From the NCBI RefSeq assembly GCF_900176325.1, contig NZ_FWXK01000004.1, forward strand, positions 1-64,000: a DNA stretch of 64,000 bases. The letters run 5' to 3'. Under the pieces are notes generated by a model. The model did no database searches and was not told the origin of the DNA. It saw nothing but the letters and a program-made list of their open reading frames with translations. Positions within the stretch are counted from its first letter, which is position 1, and every line of letters starts with the position of its first letter. This stretch comes from Aerococcus suis. Lineage in GTDB: Bacteria > Bacillota > Bacilli > Lactobacillales > Aerococcaceae. Shown in pieces: positions 8,685 through 18,371 of this stretch. The position numbers were made by a program, and so were the translations under genes.

Positions 8685-10122
8685 GGTTCACCTGCTTCCC
8701 TTTATCTAAAAAAGCTTCTTGTAATGGTGTCAATTGTTCTAAATAACGTTCTTTGAAATCAGCGATCGGTGCAGGATAATAACCAGTGAAAGATTCCATA
8801 CACAATCCGTTATACGGTGCATCATAATCAATACCAATCGCATCAACTAAACCATCGACACTTAAGTAACTTAAAGAATCAGCACCAATATATTCACGAA
8901 TTTCATCTTCTGTTTTGTGGGCAGCTATCAATTCCGAACTGGTTGAAACATCAATACCATAAAATGATGGGAACATAAATAACGGACTAGCAATTCGCAC
9001 ATGAACTTCTTTCGCTCCAGCATTTTTTAGCAGACGAACGATTCGTTTACATGTCGTCCCACGAACAATTGAATCATCAACCATCACTACACTTTTTCCT
9101 TGAACCACACCACGAACAGCTGATAATTTCATTCTTACCGCTTTGTCACGCAACGCTTGAGTGGGTTGAATAAATGAGCGTCCAACATATTGATTTTTTA
9201 CTAATCCCATTTCATAAGGCAACCCACTAGCTTCTGCATAACCACTAGCTGCAGATAGGGATGAGTTTGGCACGCCTATCACAATATCTGCTTCAGGAGC
9301 GGAAGCTTCCTCAGCTAAATGTTTTCCAGAGTTTTTACGGGCTGTATGAACGTTAATCCCTGCAATATTAGAATCCGGACGAGCAAAGTAAACATATTCC
9401 ATTGCTTCAATAGCCGTTGTGGTATTTTCGGTATAGCTAATTAAATCATACTCCTCTTCATGGAAGTGAATAATTTCTCCCGCTTTGACTTCACGAACAA
9501 ATTCTGCTCCACAGACATCAAGCGCACAAGTTTCACTGGCTAACATGTAGCCACCATCAGGAAATTGCCCAACGACTAACGGACGGAAACTATATGGATC
9601 AACTGCCCCATATATATGGTTTCCAACCATCAAAACAAACGTAAATCCACCTTCTAATTGACGTAACGCGTCCTTTAATTGTTCCATAAAAGTCGGTTGT
9701 GGACTGCGTCGAATCAAATGGATAAGTAATTCCGTATCGCTTGTTGAATTAAAAACAGCTCCTTGATCCTCTAATTGGTTACGTAAACTTTTTGCATTGA
9801 CAATTTGCCCATTGTGAGCAAAACTAATTTTTTGATCATGAAATCGAAAAACAAAAGGTTGAACATTGCGCAAAATATTATTGCCATCAGTCGCATAACG
9901 AACGTGTCCTAAGGCATAATCACCAGTCAATTTGGTCATACTTTCTGGCGTATTAAATACCTCAGTCACTAACCCTAAATTTGAGTGTAAATGACAGTCT
10001 TCATCATTTACATCATAAGTCGCAATACCAGCTGCTTCTTGTCCACGATGTTGTAAACTATGTAACGCAAAATAAGTTAACTCAGCAGCATGTTTATGAT
10101 TATGAATGGCAACGACTCCACA
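8674..10122 (-). pseudogene. purF: Amidophosphoribosyltransferase, 5' end lost at a rearrangement junction
   Basis: The reading frame matches PurF from the catalytic cysteine onward: [20 protein letters not shown] begins at the TGT codon 10120-10122, then [22 protein letters not shown], and the PRPP loop [12 protein letters not shown]. The start codon and residues before the cysteine are absent. An in-frame TAG (10123-10125) sits directly before TGT, and the DNA then changes to purB sequence on the other strand. The longest frame with a usable start (GTG at 9969, 431 aa) lacks the nucleophile cysteine and the first part of the glutaminase domain. Such a product could not use glutamine. It is either a real inversion breakpoint or an assembly misjoin. 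Confidence 0.85.
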
Positions 10123-10123
10123 C

Positions 10124-10514
10124 TATTTCTCATTCCAGTTCAGAACGAATGATTTTACCAGATGCAAAGGGATTATTTGACTATATGCTTAATCGTTTTG
10201 CTGCTATTGTTGATCAATTAACGGTCTTCCCTGATAATATGAAGAAAAATATGAATCGTACTTATGGTCTTATTTTCTCTCAACGTGTGATGCTTAAACT
10301 CATTGAAAAAGAATTATCACGCGAAGAAGCCTACGACCTTGTTCAACCTAAAACAAAACGCGCTTGGGATGAAGGGCTCCATTTCCGTGACTTATTAGAA
10401 GATGATTCTCGAATTACGACCCACTTAGATAAAGAAGCCTTAGACGATGCGTTTGACCCTAACTATCATATTCGCAATGTCGATACGATTTTCCATCGGG
10501 TTGGTTTAGAATAA
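10124..10514 (+). pseudogene. purB: Adenylosuccinate lyase, C-terminal fragment
   Basis: About 130 codons match the C-terminal third of PurB. They begin at ISHSSSERMILPDAKGLFDY, the conserved region after the histidine of the family signature. DYMLNRF, LTVFPDNMKKNMNRTYGL, SREEAYDLVQPKT and a terminal NVDTIFHRVGLE follow. The upstream two thirds are missing: sequence to the left of 10124 is purF read from the other strand. The fragment has its own stop and terminator, so the original gene ended an operon. An open frame runs back to 9981, but that part is antisense purF and not PurB. Confidence 0.85.
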
Positions 10515-10530
10515 CTTTATCAATATATAA

Positions 10531-10564
10531 AAAGAGGCGATTGGATTGCTCCAATCGCCTCTTT
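10531..10564. terminator. Bidirectional terminator after the purB fragment
   Basis: A 15-bp stem, AAAGAGGCGATTGGA with its exact complement, loop TTGC. It is shared by the purB fragment (plus) and the UPF0316 gene (minus). Confidence 0.88.
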
Positions 10565-10566
10565 GT

Positions 10567-11205
10567 TTATTCATCTTTATCTTGTAATGATTCTGTAGCT
10601 TCTTCTAGATAAGTATCTTTATCTGGAATCTCATCCACAACAATTTCCTCAGCTTGCATATCTTTCTCGACATACTCTTCAATTTTTGGTGGATTCACTC
10701 GTTTCGTCCAGAAACCACCATGAATATAACGAGCATCATAAGAAATATAAAAGGCTTTATTATCGATTTCATCAATGGTTCGTCGCAAATTTCCTTCATT
10801 TGAGCGCGGTGTTAAGACCGTTAAAATTAATCGATCACCATCGCGACCATATCCAGGCTGAACAGTTACACCATAACCACGCTCTCTTAAAGCGTTAGGT
10901 AAGGTATGATCCGCATTTTGCGAGAAAATTTGGACAACAGAGTAACCTAAGGCCATCCAATCTTCAATCAACATACCACAATAAACGCCAACACCAAATC
11001 CTAGAGCGTAAGCTACTAAATACACTGGATTAGAGAGATAAGCCATTACCATAGATAATCCTAAGGTATATATCGTCACTTCCATTACCGATAAACAAAC
11101 AGCTGATTTACGATACCCTTTCATCGTTAAAAGCGTTCGTATCGTATTTAACATAATATAGACTAAGTTTATTCCGAAGATTTGGACTAATAACATCCAA
11201 TTCAT
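10567..11205 (-). CDS. UPF0316 / DUF2179 membrane protein
   Basis: 212 residues. The first 90 hold three hydrophobic membrane segments (LVQIFGINLVYIMLNTIRTL, VMEVTIYTLGLSMVMAYL, YLVAYALGFGVGVYCG). A soluble DUF2179-type domain follows (about 100-175, with GYGVTVQPGYGRDGDRLILTV), then an acidic tail. This is the B. subtilis YebE-like family, whose function is not established. DUF2179 domains elsewhere are thought to bind small ligands. It sits 15 bases after the opuC-type genes on the same strand, so it may be the last cistron of that operon. Confidence 0.8.
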   Translation of the reverse strand: MNWMLLVQIFGINLVYIMLNTIRTLLTMKGYRKSAVCLSVMEVTIYTLGLSMVMAYLSNPVYLVAYALGFGVGVYCGMLIEDWMALGYSVVQIFSQNADHTLPNALRERGYGVTVQPGYGRDGDRLILTVLTPRSNEGNLRRTIDEIDNKAFYISYDARYIHGGFWTKRVNPPKIEEYVEKDMQAEEIVVDEIPDKDTYLEEATESLQDKDE

Positions 11206-11219
11206 CCATCCGTACCTCC

Positions 11220-11888
11220 TTAAGCTTTGTCACGTGATGGATCCATCTTCGTTTCAATAAATGATAATAACCAGTCAGTTGCCATTGCCATTAACGCAAT
11301 TGGAATTACACCAGCTAATATAATACTTGTCCCATCAGATGCGTTAACACCACGTGTCAAAATATCACCTAAACCACCAGCACCAACAAAGGTCCCAATG
11401 GTTGAAATTCCAATACCTGTAATAAAGGCATTACGAATACCACCCATTATAACAGGTAAGGCCAGTGGAAATTCCACTTTAAAAATTAATTGCCATCTTG
11501 TCATTCCCATTCCTTTCCCAACATCGATTAAACCGAGATCAAGACTGCTTACTCCAGTATAAGTATTTCGAATAATTGGTAAGAGTGAATATAAGAAGAC
11601 CGTTAACACAACTAAGTTAGTCCCTAAACCTAAAACTAGCATTAAAATTGATAATAAAGCTAACTGTGGAACGGTTTGAATCGTATTAGCAATTGCAATA
11701 ATCCATTGTGACCCTTTTGGATTATGAGCAATATAAAAACCTAACGGAATCGCAATAATCATCGCAAAAACCACACCATAAAAGGACATTAGAAAATGAC
11801 GTAAAAATTGTGATAACACATAGAAGCCATTGTTTTGGAAGTATTGAAATAACTGCTCCCATAGGCCTAGTTCACTAATATTTTCCAT
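11220..11888 (-). CDS. opuCD: Osmoprotectant ABC transporter permease, OpuCD-like
   Basis: 222-residue inner-membrane permease with five to six membrane segments. It has the binding-protein-dependent permease loop (about residues 125-160: DVGKGMGMTRWQLIFKVEFPLA) that contacts the ATPase. With OpuCB, OpuCA and OpuCC it forms an importer for quaternary ammonium osmoprotectants such as carnitine, choline or betaine; the exact substrate is not deducible. Its ATG overlaps the stop of the binding-protein gene (TAATG), showing translational coupling. Confidence 0.9.
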   Translation of the reverse strand: MENISELGLWEQLFQYFQNNGFYVLSQFLRHFLMSFYGVVFAMIIAIPLGFYIAHNPKGSQWIIAIANTIQTVPQLALLSILMLVLGLGTNLVVLTVFLYSLLPIIRNTYTGVSSLDLGLIDVGKGMGMTRWQLIFKVEFPLALPVIMGGIRNAFITGIGISTIGTFVGAGGLGDILTRGVNASDGTSIILAGVIPIALMAMATDWLLSFIETKMDPSRDKA

Positions 11889-12853
11889 TATTCTAACACT
11901 CCTTTATCTACTGGTTCGACATATGGCTTAGCATCTTCAAAATAATTATTATCTTTTAAGAATTCATCAGCCACTGTTTTTGGTTCAAGTAAGTATTCAT
12001 CACTTGCATAGTTAATTTTTTGCATATCTTCATCAGTAATTGTATTGGCCATTTTTTGTAATACTTTATCTAATTCAGGATATTCCTCTAAAATTTTATG
12101 AGTGACTACAGGACTTGCATCATAAGGTGGAAAGAGATGTAAATCGTCTTCCAATACAACTAAATCTTCAGAAATGATTCGTCCATCCGTTGAATAACCT
12201 AATACAGCGTCCACTTCATTATTAGCAGCAGCCGTATAAACTAATCCAATAGACATTGGATATAAGTCAGGGATTTCAAATCCATACGTGTCGACGAAGG
12301 CATCATAACCGTCACCTTCACGATTAATCCAGTTACTATCAACACCTACTTTAAAGTCATCAATATAAGGCTCTAAATCACTAACTTTTTCTAATCCTAA
12401 TTCTTCAGCTTTTTCTCTTGTTACCATAAAAGCATACGTATTAGCGAAACCATAAGATGGCATCCATTTTTGATCAAATTTTTCGTCAAAACCTTTTTTC
12501 ACTTGTTCTAACGCTTTATCAGGATCAGTTTCTGGTTTTTCATTCAATTCCCCAGTTAAACTCGTTCCTGTATAACGAATCGCTGATACATCAGCATCGC
12601 CACCCATAACCGCTTGGTGGTTCATTGATGAACTTCCTAAGTTACTAATCACATTTGTTTCTGTATCAATGTAGTGATTAATCATACCTTCAACAAGATA
12701 GCCAACGACTTGCATCTCGGTTGTATTACCAGATGTAATTGAAATGGTTTTATGTCCACTCAAATTACCGCCTAATCCTGGTAAACTACATCCGGTTAAA
12801 ACTACTGTTGTTAAGGCTAAGAAAAACCATTGTTTAAGCTTTTTCAACTTCAC
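11888..12853 (-). CDS. opuCC: Osmoprotectant-binding lipoprotein, OpuCC-like
   Basis: 321-residue extracellular substrate-binding protein. It has a lipoprotein signal: lysine-rich start, hydrophobic core, and lipobox LTGC, with the lipid-anchored Cys at about residue 22. The remainder is a type II periplasmic-fold domain of the QAT/OpuAC-ProX family ([26 protein letters not shown] near the end). The start is set at GTG 12853 because AAAGGAGAG lies directly upstream and the lipoprotein signal then sits at the N-terminus. A longer in-frame opening to 12919 runs inside opuCB. It overlaps opuCB by 20 bases. Confidence 0.9.
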   Translation of the reverse strand: MKLKKLKQWFFLALTTVVLTGCSLPGLGGNLSGHKTISITSGNTTEMQVVGYLVEGMINHYIDTETNVISNLGSSSMNHQAVMGGDADVSAIRYTGTSLTGELNEKPETDPDKALEQVKKGFDEKFDQKWMPSYGFANTYAFMVTREKAEELGLEKVSDLEPYIDDFKVGVDSNWINREGDGYDAFVDTYGFEIPDLYPMSIGLVYTAAANNEVDAVLGYSTDGRIISEDLVVLEDDLHLFPPYDASPVVTHKILEEYPELDKVLQKMANTITDEDMQKINYASDEYLLEPKTVADEFLKDNNYFEDAKPYVEPVDKGVLE

Positions 12854-13490
12854 TCTCTCCTTTCGCGGAAGTAGTGGTTGAGCTAGCCCATTTTTCCAGC
12901 CGTCCCATAAGAAAATCAATAACTAATGCTAAAATAGTGACAGGTATCGTACCGCCTAAAATTAATTCTGGCATAAAAAGGTTTAGCCCATTAAAGACCA
13001 TTTCACCTAAACCGCCACCACCAATATAAGCAGCTAAAGTCGTCCAAGCAATAACATAAACGGTAGATAAACGAATCCCCGCCATAATAACTGGTATCGC
13101 TAGAGGCAACTGTACTTTACGAATAATTTGCATTTGCTTCATTCCCATACCTTTAGCAGCATCAAGTAAATTCGCATCGACACCTTGCATCCCTAAGAAC
13201 GTATTTCTTAAAATGGGTAATAAAGAGTAAATAAATAACGCAATAATTGAAGGAACTTTCCCAATACCAAATAGAGGAATCATTAACGCTAATAATGCTA
13301 ACGTCGGAATAGTTTGTAAAACACTCACAATATTAATCACCACATTAGCAACCTTAGGAAATTGAGATAACAAGATTCCTAAAGGAACTGCAACAATAAT
13401 TCCTAAAAATAACGCGATTGCTGAAAGTGATAAGTGCTCAATGGTTAATCGAATTAACTCAGAACCATGAGATTCAAAGAACGCTATCAT
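12834..13490 (-). CDS. opuCB: Osmoprotectant ABC transporter permease, OpuCB-like
   Basis: 218-residue permease, a paralogue of the downstream OpuCD-like protein. It has the same loop motif ([21 protein letters not shown]) and a similar hydrophobic profile. The two permeases would make the heterodimeric channel. The ATG overlaps the TGA stop of opuCA by four bases (ATGA). Confidence 0.9.
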   Translation of the reverse strand: MIAFFESHGSELIRLTIEHLSLSAIALFLGIIVAVPLGILLSQFPKVANVVINIVSVLQTIPTLALLALMIPLFGIGKVPSIIALFIYSLLPILRNTFLGMQGVDANLLDAAKGMGMKQMQIIRKVQLPLAIPVIMAGIRLSTVYVIAWTTLAAYIGGGGLGEMVFNGLNLFMPELILGGTIPVTILALVIDFLMGRLEKWASSTTTSAKGESEVEKA

Positions 13491-14644
13491 TTATCTTCAA
13501 CTCCTTCAGCAACAATGCTATTCGTATCATCGCCCCAAATACTATCGTAGACTAAGTTAACTAATGTTGCGCGCGTCACAATACCTGTTAATTGATTTTT
13601 ATCATTGACTATGGGAACATTAGGTACTCGACCTTTTAAAATACGTTGCATAGTATCTTGGACTAATGAACTTTCTTTTACCGGACGAATTGTCGTTTGC
13701 ATCGCATCTGACACACTCATTTCATAATCTTTTTGTGCGGTAATATCAGAAAGTGATAACCGACCTTTATAGTGGTGATTATCATCAACGACAAATAAAC
13801 TATCGACACTATTGTCTCGCATCTCAGTTAAAGCATCAGACAATGACTTACCTAAACTAATCGCTAATGGTTTTGCTCGCATAATATTGCCAACTTCTAG
13901 ATAATTTGTTTTTGCTTGGATAAGTCGTTCTTCACCTAAGAAATCACGAACATAATCGTTCGCAGGATTTTTTAAGATATTTTCAGGAGTATCATATTGT
14001 AATAAATCTCCTTCATGCCAAATAGCAATTCGATCAGCTAAGTTTAACGCTTCATCCATATCATGCGTTACAAACACAAAGGTATTCCCGTATTCACGTT
14101 GTAGTTCCTTCACTAAGTCTTGTAAGGCATCTCGTGTAATAGGGTCTAGCGCTCCGAAAGGTTCATCCATCAATACAATTTCAGGATTAGCAGCAAGTGC
14201 CCGAATAACACCAATCCGTTGTTGTTGTCCACCAGATAATTCCCCTGGATACCGTTTTAAGTATTCTTCTGGTAACTCAACTCGTTTGAGTAAACGTTTA
14301 GCAACATCTTGACATTTATCCTCTGACCAACCTAACATTTTTGGCACCATGATAATATTGTCATAAACGGTCATATGTGGCATAAGTCCAATTTGTTGGA
14401 TAACATAGCCAATTTCACGACGTAATTTTACGGGATCTTTATCCGTCGTTTTCTCACCATTAATTAAAATTTCCCCTTCAGATGGGTCGTGCATCCGATT
14501 AATCATTCGTAATGCCGTTGTTTTACCACTACCAGAAGTCCCAATAAAGCAGACAAATTCTCCATCATCAATGGTCAATGTGGCATCTTTAACTGCCTTT
14601 ACGCCTCCTGGATAAACTTTCTTCACATTTTTAAATTCAATCAT
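13487..14644 (-). CDS. opuCA: Osmoprotectant ABC transporter ATPase with CBS pair, OpuCA-like
   Basis: 385 residues. An N-terminal ABC ATPase has Walker [10 protein letters not shown] (about 34-42), signature LSGGQQQR, Walker [14 protein letters not shown] and the H-loop THD. A C-terminal CBS pair (about 250-375) follows. In Listeria and other Firmicutes the OpuCA CBS domains bind c-di-AMP and inhibit uptake, so the same control is likely but inferred. It is the first gene of opuCA-CB-CC-CD, with AACAGGAG upstream of its ATG. It ends in TGA. Confidence 0.93.
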   Translation of the reverse strand: MIEFKNVKKVYPGGVKAVKDATLTIDDGEFVCFIGTSGSGKTTALRMINRMHDPSEGEILINGEKTTDKDPVKLRREIGYVIQQIGLMPHMTVYDNIIMVPKMLGWSEDKCQDVAKRLLKRVELPEEYLKRYPGELSGGQQQRIGVIRALAANPEIVLMDEPFGALDPITRDALQDLVKELQREYGNTFVFVTHDMDEALNLADRIAIWHEGDLLQYDTPENILKNPANDYVRDFLGEERLIQAKTNYLEVGNIMRAKPLAISLGKSLSDALTEMRDNSVDSLFVVDDNHHYKGRLSLSDITAQKDYEMSVSDAMQTTIRPVKESSLVQDTMQRILKGRVPNVPIVNDKNQLTGIVTRATLVNLVYDSIWGDDTNSIVAEGVEDK

Positions 14645-14863
14645 TTTCCCAACTCCTGTTAGTCTATTTCTAAAAATATGGTCATCTATAATATACCAAG
14701 AATCGCGACAAATCGCTAATTATAGTCGATTTTAATGGTTATTATTATCACTATCTTGCGATTCACTTCACTTTTTGGAGCACTTCCAATAAGTAGGATT
14801 AAACTATAGAACCTCTTTTATTCAAAATACAATTTTTGTTTATATTTTATGATTAAATACAAA

Positions 14864-14895
14864 GAAAAAGAGCCAAATCATTATTCAGCTCTTTC
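14864..14895 (-). terminator. Terminator after acpS
   Basis: On the minus strand AAAGAGC pairs with GCTCTTT. An inner AAT/ATT pairing is separated by a small mismatch, and TTTTTC follows. It ends the cshA-acpS unit. Confidence 0.7.
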
Positions 14896-14900
14896 TCTCA

Positions 14901-15257
14901 TTACGGTTGTTCCAAAATCACTTCGGCAACAGCTGATGAATTGTGGTGGGCAATAGACACAAATGCTCTCCCTTTAAATTTAGAAGACACTATTTGTGGC
15001 TGACCATTGTTATGATAATAAGTTTCAATATCTTGAAACGTTAATTCTCTTCCTATACCTGTTCCCAATGCTTTTGCATAAGCTTCTTTTGCGGCCCATC
15101 GACCGGCTACAAACATCACTTGCTGGGAATAGTTTTTTATTTGAGAACACATCTTTCTTTCCTCAACTGTTAATACACGTCGCAAAAACTGAGAATGTTG
15201 CATCGCTTGTTCTATACGATCTAATTCGACTAAATCTATTCCAATACCGTATATCAA
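14901..15257 (-). CDS. acpS: Holo-[acyl-carrier-protein] synthase
   Basis: 118 residues, normal for AcpS. It attaches 4'-phosphopantetheine from CoA to the acyl carrier protein. The Mg2+-binding GIGIDLVELDRI motif (residues 4-15) and the catalytic FVAGRWAAKEAYAKALGTGI motif are intact. It follows cshA by about 40 bases and precedes a terminator. In many Firmicutes cshA, acpS and alr are neighbours; alr is not here. Confidence 0.96.
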   Translation of the reverse strand: MIYGIGIDLVELDRIEQAMQHSQFLRRVLTVEERKMCSQIKNYSQQVMFVAGRWAAKEAYAKALGTGIGRELTFQDIETYYHNNGQPQIVSSKFKGRAFVSIAHHNSSAVAEVILEQP

Positions 15258-15294
15258 AACTTTCTCACCCTCTTATCGACGTTATCTCAAGTCA

Positions 15295-16770
15295 TTACCG
15301 AATTTTAAACTCTGCTTTCCCTTGGTGGCCTTTTTTACCTTTGTTTCGTTGTGAATTTTTATGGTGATTTTTGCCACCTTTATTATGATGTTGATTATTT
15401 TTACGTCCTTTATAGTTTTTATTATGACGACGTTTTCCTTTTTTATTTCGATTAGGCAATGGTCGTTCTGGCGTAATTTTCACTTTCACATCAGCAGGGT
15501 CTTTGGTTAAAACTTTTAATAGCGCATATGCCAATTGATCCTGAGTATATTGTGTGGTTAAAAAGTCGACAGCTTTTTGATATTTATCATAATCTGCTGT
15601 ATCCATATATTCCGCCACTTGTTCTACTGAAGCTTGCATTTGTCCGGAAAAAGCTTCTTCTGATGTTGGTGGTCTTAACGGTGACATTTTTTTACGAGTT
15701 AAATTCTCAATCGTCCGTAAGTAGTCCATTTCATGGCCAATAACAAACGTGACAGACATCCCTTCATTACCCGCACGACCTGTTCGACCAATCCGATGAA
15801 CATAACTTTCTGGGTCTTGTGGGATATCAAAATTATAAACGTGACTCACGCCACCAATATCTAACCCCCGAGCAGCAACATCAGTAGCGACTAAGATATC
15901 CAGTTTACCAGCTTTAAATTCACGTAGAACTTGTAATCTTTTTTGTTGGGTTAAATCCCCATGAATACCTTCAGCAGAATACCCACGTTCAATTAATCCA
16001 CGAGCCACTTCATCTACTCGGCGTTTAGTCCGTGCGAAAACAATCGCTAACTCAGGATTATGAATATCGATAAACCGTGTTAAAATATCAAATTTTTCAT
16101 AATCTTTACATTTCGTAAAATATTGATCAATTAAATCAGCCGTCATTTCTTTGGCTGCAATTTTCACATGTTCTGGATTTTGCATGAAGTTAGTCGAAAT
16201 GCGTTTAATTTCTTGGGGAACTGTTGCTGAGAATAGTAAAGTTTGCCGTTTTTCAGGAATTTCGCGCAAAATTGCTTCAATGTCATCAATAAATCCCATA
16301 TTAAGCATTTCATCTGCTTCATCTAAAACAACAGTTTCCACATCATGAAGTTTTAACACTTTTCGATGAATTAAATCTAAAATCCGTCCTGGTGTTCCGA
16401 CAACAACTTCAGGTTGTCTTTTTAATAATTGAATTTGACGTCCAATCGCAGCACCACCATATACTGTCACGATTTTAGCTTCTTTATATTTTCCTAGATT
16501 ATATAATTCTTCTCCAGTTTGAACAGCTAATTCACGTGTTGGTTCAATAATAATCGCTTGAATCTTTTTCTCATCAATTGATAATTTTCCCAATAATGGC
16601 AATCCAAAAGCTGCTGTTTTACCAGTCCCAGTTTGTGCCTGACCAAAAATATCTTTCCCGTCTAATCCTAACGGAATGGTTTGTGTTTGAATTGGAGTGG
16701 CTTCTTCAAAGCCCATCTCATCTACCGCTCGTAGCAACGGAGTAGACAAATTCATTTCTTGAAATTTCAT
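15295..16770 (-). CDS. cshA: DEAD-box RNA helicase CshA
   Basis: 491 residues. All helicase motifs are visible: the Q motif ATPIQTQ, AQTGTGKT (45-52), PTRELA, DEAD in VLDEADEML, SAT, and HRIGRTGRAG. The C-terminus (from about 425) is an unstructured tail rich in Lys, Arg, Asn, His and Gly, as in CshA proteins that bind RNA in the degradosome and in ribosome assembly. It is the first gene of a short operon with acpS. Confidence 0.95.
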   Translation of the reverse strand: MKFQEMNLSTPLLRAVDEMGFEEATPIQTQTIPLGLDGKDIFGQAQTGTGKTAAFGLPLLGKLSIDEKKIQAIIIEPTRELAVQTGEELYNLGKYKEAKIVTVYGGAAIGRQIQLLKRQPEVVVGTPGRILDLIHRKVLKLHDVETVVLDEADEMLNMGFIDDIEAILREIPEKRQTLLFSATVPQEIKRISTNFMQNPEHVKIAAKEMTADLIDQYFTKCKDYEKFDILTRFIDIHNPELAIVFARTKRRVDEVARGLIERGYSAEGIHGDLTQQKRLQVLREFKAGKLDILVATDVAARGLDIGGVSHVYNFDIPQDPESYVHRIGRTGRAGNEGMSVTFVIGHEMDYLRTIENLTRKKMSPLRPPTSEEAFSGQMQASVEQVAEYMDTADYDKYQKAVDFLTTQYTQDQLAYALLKVLTKDPADVKVKITPERPLPNRNKKGKRRHNKNYKGRKNNQHHNKGGKNHHKNSQRNKGKKGHQGKAEFKIR

Positions 16771-16807
16771 GTATTCCCTCCTATTAACTTAAGGAGTTGG
16801 TCATTAA

Positions 16808-16842
16808 AATAAAAAATAGCCGAACAATGGCTCGACTATTAA
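16808..16842 (-). terminator. Terminator after murF
   Basis: Minus-strand hairpin AATAGTCGA...TCGGCTATT (one mismatch) followed by TTTTTATTTT. It lies about 110 bases after the murF stop. Confidence 0.7.
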
Positions 16843-16952
16843 TATCTAGTGTCTATCTTTTATTTCTTTGATCTTCCTCAAGCTTATTAATAATAGCATA
16901 ACCTTCTCACAAACTCAAACCTTGAATCTATCAGAAAGTTAATATCTATTCA

Positions 16953-18356
16953 TCATTCTTCAGATGACGCCTGCACCTTCAAAGCTTCCACTACTTCTAA
17001 TAATCCAGTGCCATTGCTTGCTTTGATTAGTACTAAGTCATCAGGGGCTAATACTGACTTAACAGCTTTTATTAACGCTTCGCGATCATCGACAAAATGT
17101 TGAACATTGGTTGTATCGAATCCTTTAGCCAATAATGCCTCATATAATGCCTTCATTTCCTTACCATATAGAAAAATCGTTTGATAAGCATCGGAAGAAA
17201 TCACTTCAGCAATTGACGCATGCCACTGAGGACTATTAGGTCCTAACTCAAGCATATCGCCTAAAACTAATACGCGTTTCGCATGATCTTCAATCGGTAA
17301 TTGCGCTAAGTTATCAACCACAGCCCGCATCGCACTTGGATTAGCATTATACGCATCATTTAACAGTTGCGACTCATTATAGCCAGGTAACCACTCCATC
17401 CGATTCGCTGTTAACTGAAAATGAGCTAACTTATCATGAACTTGTTCAATAGATAGTCCTAATGTATAAGCCGTTGCTAAAGCATATAACGCATTTTGAA
17501 CATTATAGGCCCCAGTTACTGGAATATCCATTTCAAAAGTTGGTGATAAATTTGTTGTAAATCGAACATGTTGTTGATCTAAATCCATATCAACAGCATA
17601 AACGTTTTGCTCTTCTGATAAACCAACTGTTAATTGTCTAGCTGATAAATCTTTTGGCATAAACTGTGTCAATAATGGTTCATTGCCAGGATAAATAAGC
17701 GTACCATCTGGGGCAAGGCCATCACAAATTTCTAGCTTCGCTTTAGCGATATTTTCTCGTGAACCCAAATATTCAATATGACTTTCTCCAATCATTGTAA
17801 TGATAGCAATATCGGGTTTAGCTAATTGACTTAGGAAACGAATTTCACCTGGACCACTCATTCCCATTTCCAACACAAGAATTTCCGTATTTTCTGGCAT
17901 AGCTAAAATCGTATAAGGTAATCCAATTTCATTATTATAATTACCTTCTGTTTTATGCACATTAAAATTTGCTGATAGTACAGCAGCTGTCATATCTTTA
18001 GTCGTCGTTTTCCCTGCTGATCCTGTAATACCAATCACTTTAGGTTGAATCACTTCTAAATAATACTGTGCTAATTTTTGCATAGCGACTAAAGTATCTT
18101 CAACTTGAATAATCGCAATATCTTTAGGTGCTTGAGCCATTGGTAATGACCAAAAGGCCGCTGTTGCCCCATTAGCAATTGCTTTATCAATATATTGATG
18201 CCCATCTGTTTGCCCTTGTAATGGGACAAACAAACTATTAGGTTTCGATTCACGTGAATCAAAACTTACCGATTCAACTGTCATTAAACGTTGGTCCGAA
18301 GTATAATCTATTGCTTCGACCGCTTTGACAATTTCATTAATTTGTAATGGTTTCAT
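16953..18356 (-). CDS. murF: UDP-MurNAc-tripeptide-D-Ala-D-Ala ligase
   Basis: 467-residue Mur ligase that adds the D-Ala-D-Ala dipeptide to the UDP-MurNAc-tripeptide. The ATP loop GSAGKTT (112-118), EGNYNNEIGLP, LEMGMSGPGEI and NDAYNANPSAM are clear. It ends in two consecutive TGA codons, which shows TGA is used as a stop in this genome. It follows ddl by 15 bases, placing both D-Ala-D-Ala steps in one operon. Confidence 0.96.
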   Translation of the reverse strand: MKPLQINEIVKAVEAIDYTSDQRLMTVESVSFDSRESKPNSLFVPLQGQTDGHQYIDKAIANGATAAFWSLPMAQAPKDIAIIQVEDTLVAMQKLAQYYLEVIQPKVIGITGSAGKTTTKDMTAAVLSANFNVHKTEGNYNNEIGLPYTILAMPENTEILVLEMGMSGPGEIRFLSQLAKPDIAIITMIGESHIEYLGSRENIAKAKLEICDGLAPDGTLIYPGNEPLLTQFMPKDLSARQLTVGLSEEQNVYAVDMDLDQQHVRFTTNLSPTFEMDIPVTGAYNVQNALYALATAYTLGLSIEQVHDKLAHFQLTANRMEWLPGYNESQLLNDAYNANPSAMRAVVDNLAQLPIEDHAKRVLVLGDMLELGPNSPQWHASIAEVISSDAYQTIFLYGKEMKALYEALLAKGFDTTNVQHFVDDREALIKAVKSVLAPDDLVLIKASNGTGLLEVVEALKVQASSEE

Positions 18357-18371
18357 AAAAACTCCTTGCAG

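Noticed and set aside
9981-10123. N-terminal extension of the purB fragment
   Set aside because: This part is the exact antisense of purF and shows no PurB similarity.
14700-14730. GCGA-TTTG-TCGC inverted repeat upstream of opuCA as an operator
   Set aside because: Arms of only four bases and no match to a known regulator site that I can name; not distinguishable from chance.
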